Source: Castor canadensis
Taxonomy: Eukaryota > Chordata > Mammalia > Rodentia > Castoridae
Reading direction: 5' to 3'
NCBI RefSeq assembly: GCF_047511655.1
Contig: NC_133405.1
Span: 91,981,046 to 92,045,045, forward strand
DNA length: 64,000 nucleotides
In this document: in pieces, positions 61,056 through 64,000 of the stretch
Numbering within the stretch: the first letter of the stretch is position 1
Layout: each line of letters opens with the position of its first letter
Notes under the pieces: model-generated
Told to the model about the DNA's origin: nothing
The model's input: the letters and a program-made list of their open reading frames with translations, nothing else
The model's database searches: none
Position numbers and translations under genes: made by a program

Positions 61056-61919
61056 CCTGTACTCCCCAGACAGCTGCTCAAGGCATACCTAATCTCTGTA
61101 TGCCTCTGATGTTTCCATCCACCCTTTCTCACTTTTTAAGTTCTGTGTAGACCCTCAGAGGATCCTCCATCCTCTATCTCTACTTTCTTTGGGAATCTTG
61201 TTCTGACTCACAACATAGAAGTAATCCTTCTCCAAAATCTATAGAGAAATAAGTGTCTCCAGGGTTACCTGGGATCTTGAAGAAGCAGGAGTAGGATGCA
61301 AGTTAGTAATGATGTTTGAGAACAAGGACTTTGGGTATTGAATGAGCATTAATAGAGATTCCATCTGGACTCATGTCTCTGTTAATGTCTATACATATTC
61401 TTGTTCTCTCCCTTCCTTTCACCTTCTTCTATATCCACAACAGTTTATATCACTTGACCATTCTGTTGAAGCTATCTTCTGAATAATTCTTAATGAATTT
61501 GGATTCCATAATTTGAAATTAAAATACCTCTATATGAATGGGGCCCACTGGAGTCATGCAACATAGGAGCCCTGGTGAAATCCATCTCTTCTATGCCAAT
61601 ACACCAAGTTAAGCCTTCTAGTTGGTCTCAATGCATGCAATCCATTTTTTATACTGAATGTTAATATGATGTTTCTAAAACACAAAGTCTCCCACTTAGA
61701 ATTCATTCACATGACACTTTGCCACCAACATTGGTTCTCAATGTTTTGGGGGGACAAAAATCTGTTTATATATTTAACAAAAGTCATGAATTATCTCCCC
61801 TCCAAAAAATATGCACATAAATACATACATGCAACATTTCACATCCAATTTCAGAAGATTAATGAGCCTCCTGAAGCCCATCTGGGGCCCATGTGCTCCA
61901 GATTAAGAACCTCTGGCTG

Positions 61920-62190
61920 TACCCAATAACCTCCAAGTTATTCTGCATATTTTATTCTTTCTGCTTAGAATGTTCTTCCATAGTTCACCTTTCTGTCTCT
62001 GACTAACTCTTACTTATCCTTTAAGACTCACCTCTCAGGCTGAGTTGACCTGCACCAACCCTAGACTGGGCCAAATCCCTTCCTCTGGGCTCCTATCCCC
62101 ACCATCATGTTCTCCTCTGTCATAAGCCTTCTCAGTCTCCCCAACTGACTGGGGACTCATGGAGGACAAGAACCATTTTACCCTGCACAG
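61920..62190 (+). repeat. L2 relic
   Basis: ttctgcttagaatgttcttc, ttatcctttaagactcacct, ...ggactcatggaggacaagaa match the L2 3' region pattern. Confidence 0.6.
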
Positions 62191-62214
62191 GTCCTGGTCA
62201 CAGCAGTACTATGT

Positions 62215-62440
62215 ATGTGTCTACTGATAACATTAACTCTGTTGAGGGCTCCTTATATGTCACGCACTTGGTGAGGTACATTCTGAATGGATTCATCTGA
62301 ATGATCTCATCTATTCCTCAGTCAATGAACCTCATGCTACTGGTAGTATTCTGTCCTTAACAGAGAAGGAATTAGGCTCAGAGATGTGTGAAGTGAGTTG
62401 CTGAGGTCACCCAACTAGTGAATGACAGAGTTGAAATTGA
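62215..62440 (+). repeat. MIR
   Basis: ctccttatatgtcacgcact...acagagaaggaattaggctc...gtcacccaactagtgaatga follows the MIR order. Confidence 0.65.
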
Positions 62441-63639
62441 GACTGCTATGGAGACTTCACTGGCCTGGACTGTGAGATTAAGAGACAGCATCAGCAAGAG
62501 AACAGAAACAAGAATTAAGGCCAGAATTCCTGACCTAGACTCCATTTCCCAAGACCATCTCCTCTCATTTTTCTTCCCATATTATTCATGCCAAGACCAG
62601 GCTCCTGGCTCTCTCCTTATGATATAATTCTCTCCATACCAAGTACTACTTTCAGCCTCCTCATCCCAAATCTGCTGTGGTCAAGCCCATTCTTTGTTTC
62701 AGAACCATCTTCAGACACAGTTTTAGATTTAATCCAGTGCTACACATAGGCTAGGGGGAAAACAAAACAAGGGTAGTCTCTGCTTTTCCAGAGTTGACAG
62801 TCACCCAGGACTTTTATATGTATCATCTCCAATCCTAAAAACAGCACTAAGAGACAAGTGAGCATTAGCCCCATCACACAGATAAAGAATAGAGGCTCAG
62901 AGGCTAAATGACTTGCCCAAAGCCACAGAGGTGGTAAGTGGAAGAACCTGGTCTTGAACAAAGGTATGGACTCAGCTATTTTCCCCCCATGAGGTCATCC
63001 TGCTCGGAAGAGTCAAGGAGTAGACAAGACCATATCTGGTTGGGGGAGAGGAATGAAAAAAAGTTATTACTGTTTCAGGACTGAGTTCAAATGTCCCCTC
63101 CTGTGGGAAGGGGCTCCAGATGGGGTTAAGTACCCCTCGTCTGGCAGTCTTCTCAACCTAATCTGTCCCATCTCAAACTACACTATACTGTCATTGTCTA
63201 TGTGTCTTTCTCCCTTCTAGACTTGAACTTCCTGACCAAATCCAGCACAAGGCTAGCTTAAAGGAGCCAAAACTACTTGCTGAATGAATGAGGTGGTATC
63301 TGAGCTAGTCATTAAAAGGAAAGCCACTATCTGTACAGTTGAGTACAGGGAAAAGGTATAAAGGAGGGAAATGAATTAGCAAAAGCAAGGGAATGGGGCA
63401 AAGGAAAAGACCAATAATTTTGAAATTGTGACAGCATTTTTGTAGCATGTTTTCATTGTTGTTAAGAGGGGCTTCTTTTCTTTACCAAAACAGGATCACA
63501 CTAATAGCCCAGTTCTGCAACTTACTGTTTTCTTTTTTGGTGGAACTGGGGTTTGAACTCAGGGACATGCTTGCTAAGCAGGCTCTCTACCACTTGAGCC
63601 ACTCTACTGCAAACTTGCTTTTTTTTCATACATCAGTCT

Positions 63640-63960
63640 TAGAGATCTTACTATGACACTATACAGTCATGTATCTTTTACTTTTGATCTGCTACAAAGT
63701 AATCCAAAGTATGAGGTATATAATGGACTAAAAGCTGTTCCAACCTGATAGAAACTGAGGTTGTTTTAATATTTCGCTATCAAAAGCAATGCTACACTGA
63801 ACATCTTTTTGCATACATCTGGAAGAACTGTTGAATGATATATTCCTAAAGATTAATTGCAGGGTCAAAGGAATGCACATTTTATTTAAAGTGTGGATAC
63901 AAGTTATACCCATTGCTTTAACATGTATATAGACTGACTAAAAATAAAGATTATTCCTAC
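63640..63960 (-). repeat. L1 3' relic
   Basis: Reads as the old L1 3' pattern: atcaaaagcaatgctacact, ...ttgcatacatctggaagaac, ...ttgcagggtcaaaggaatgc. Confidence 0.6.
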
Positions 63961-64000
63961 TACTCATACAACCCTGTTTTTATTCTGAGATGCATACCTC

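Larger units (their letters stand above)
56924..64000 (-). other. IQSEC2 5' intron, distal part
   Basis: About 7 kb with relics: MIR (57230-57430, 57560-57780), CA repeat (58217-58260), L2 fragments (58540-59110, 59500-60530, 61920-62190), a B1+ID SINE (60848-61045), MIR (62215-62440, 62820-62955), an ID (63535-63608) and an L1 3' relic at the edge (63640-63960). The missing N-terminal IQSEC2 exon was searched for by peptide and not found here. Confidence 0.65.

Noticed and set aside
57100..64000. Missing N-terminal IQSEC2 exon
   Set aside because: I looked for the peptide leading into the Ser246 junction on the minus strand and did not find it; it must lie to the right of the window.

Overview
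This is mammalian nuclear DNA. It has short exons with consensus splice sites, CpG-poor repeat-filled introns, and two proteins that I recognise as nearly identical to the human KDM5C and IQSEC2 products. In human these genes are neighbours in the same orientation on Xp11.22, and both are on the minus strand here, so the window is very probably the syntenic X-chromosome segment. The repeats point to a non-murid rodent. There are very many B1-type (7SL) SINEs, most fused to a tRNA/ID-like tail ending in a variant of 'gagttcaaaccccagtac', and also free ID-like elements, MIR/L2 relics and a few L1 fragments. The B1+ID composites suggest Castorimorpha (beaver or kangaroo-rat group). That placement is inference.

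Layout (transcription runs right to left). 1-17,007: the 5' part of KDM5C, 11 coding exons that encode residues 1-528: JmjN, ARID, PHD1 and the first part of JmjC, including the first two iron ligands. The rest of the gene lies left of base 1. About 16,820-17,660: the KDM5C CpG-rich promoter, with YY1, NRF1, CCAAT and ETS motifs. About 17.7-26.2 kb: intergenic, filled with SINEs and MIR/L2 relics. About 26,240-48,053: the 3' part of IQSEC2, 13 coding exons plus the 3'UTR, encoding 1,242 complete codons from just upstream of the IQ motif through Sec7, PH and the proline/histidine-rich tail to the stop. With the 246 N-terminal residues that lie to the right this gives exactly 1,488, the human long-isoform length. 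48,054-64,000: the 5' flanking intron of IQSEC2, with L2/MIR relics, simple repeats and some SINEs.

Neither gene has a frameshift or lost exon here. Every in-window splice junction has GT/AG ends and a consistent phase. KDM5C is a nuclear H3K4me2/3 demethylase. IQSEC2 is a postsynaptic ARF guanine-nucleotide exchange factor. They share no biochemical pathway; both are X-linked neurodevelopmental genes.

The most interesting item not explained by the canonical gene models is a probable minus-strand terminal exon at about 56,205-56,923. It has a strong acceptor, a 32-codon acidic/Cys-containing tail, a stop and an AATAAA signal, and its reading phase fits the missing upstream IQSEC2 exon. It may be an alternative last exon giving a truncated IQSEC2. 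I saw nothing resembling an undescribed defence, mobile or metabolic system.
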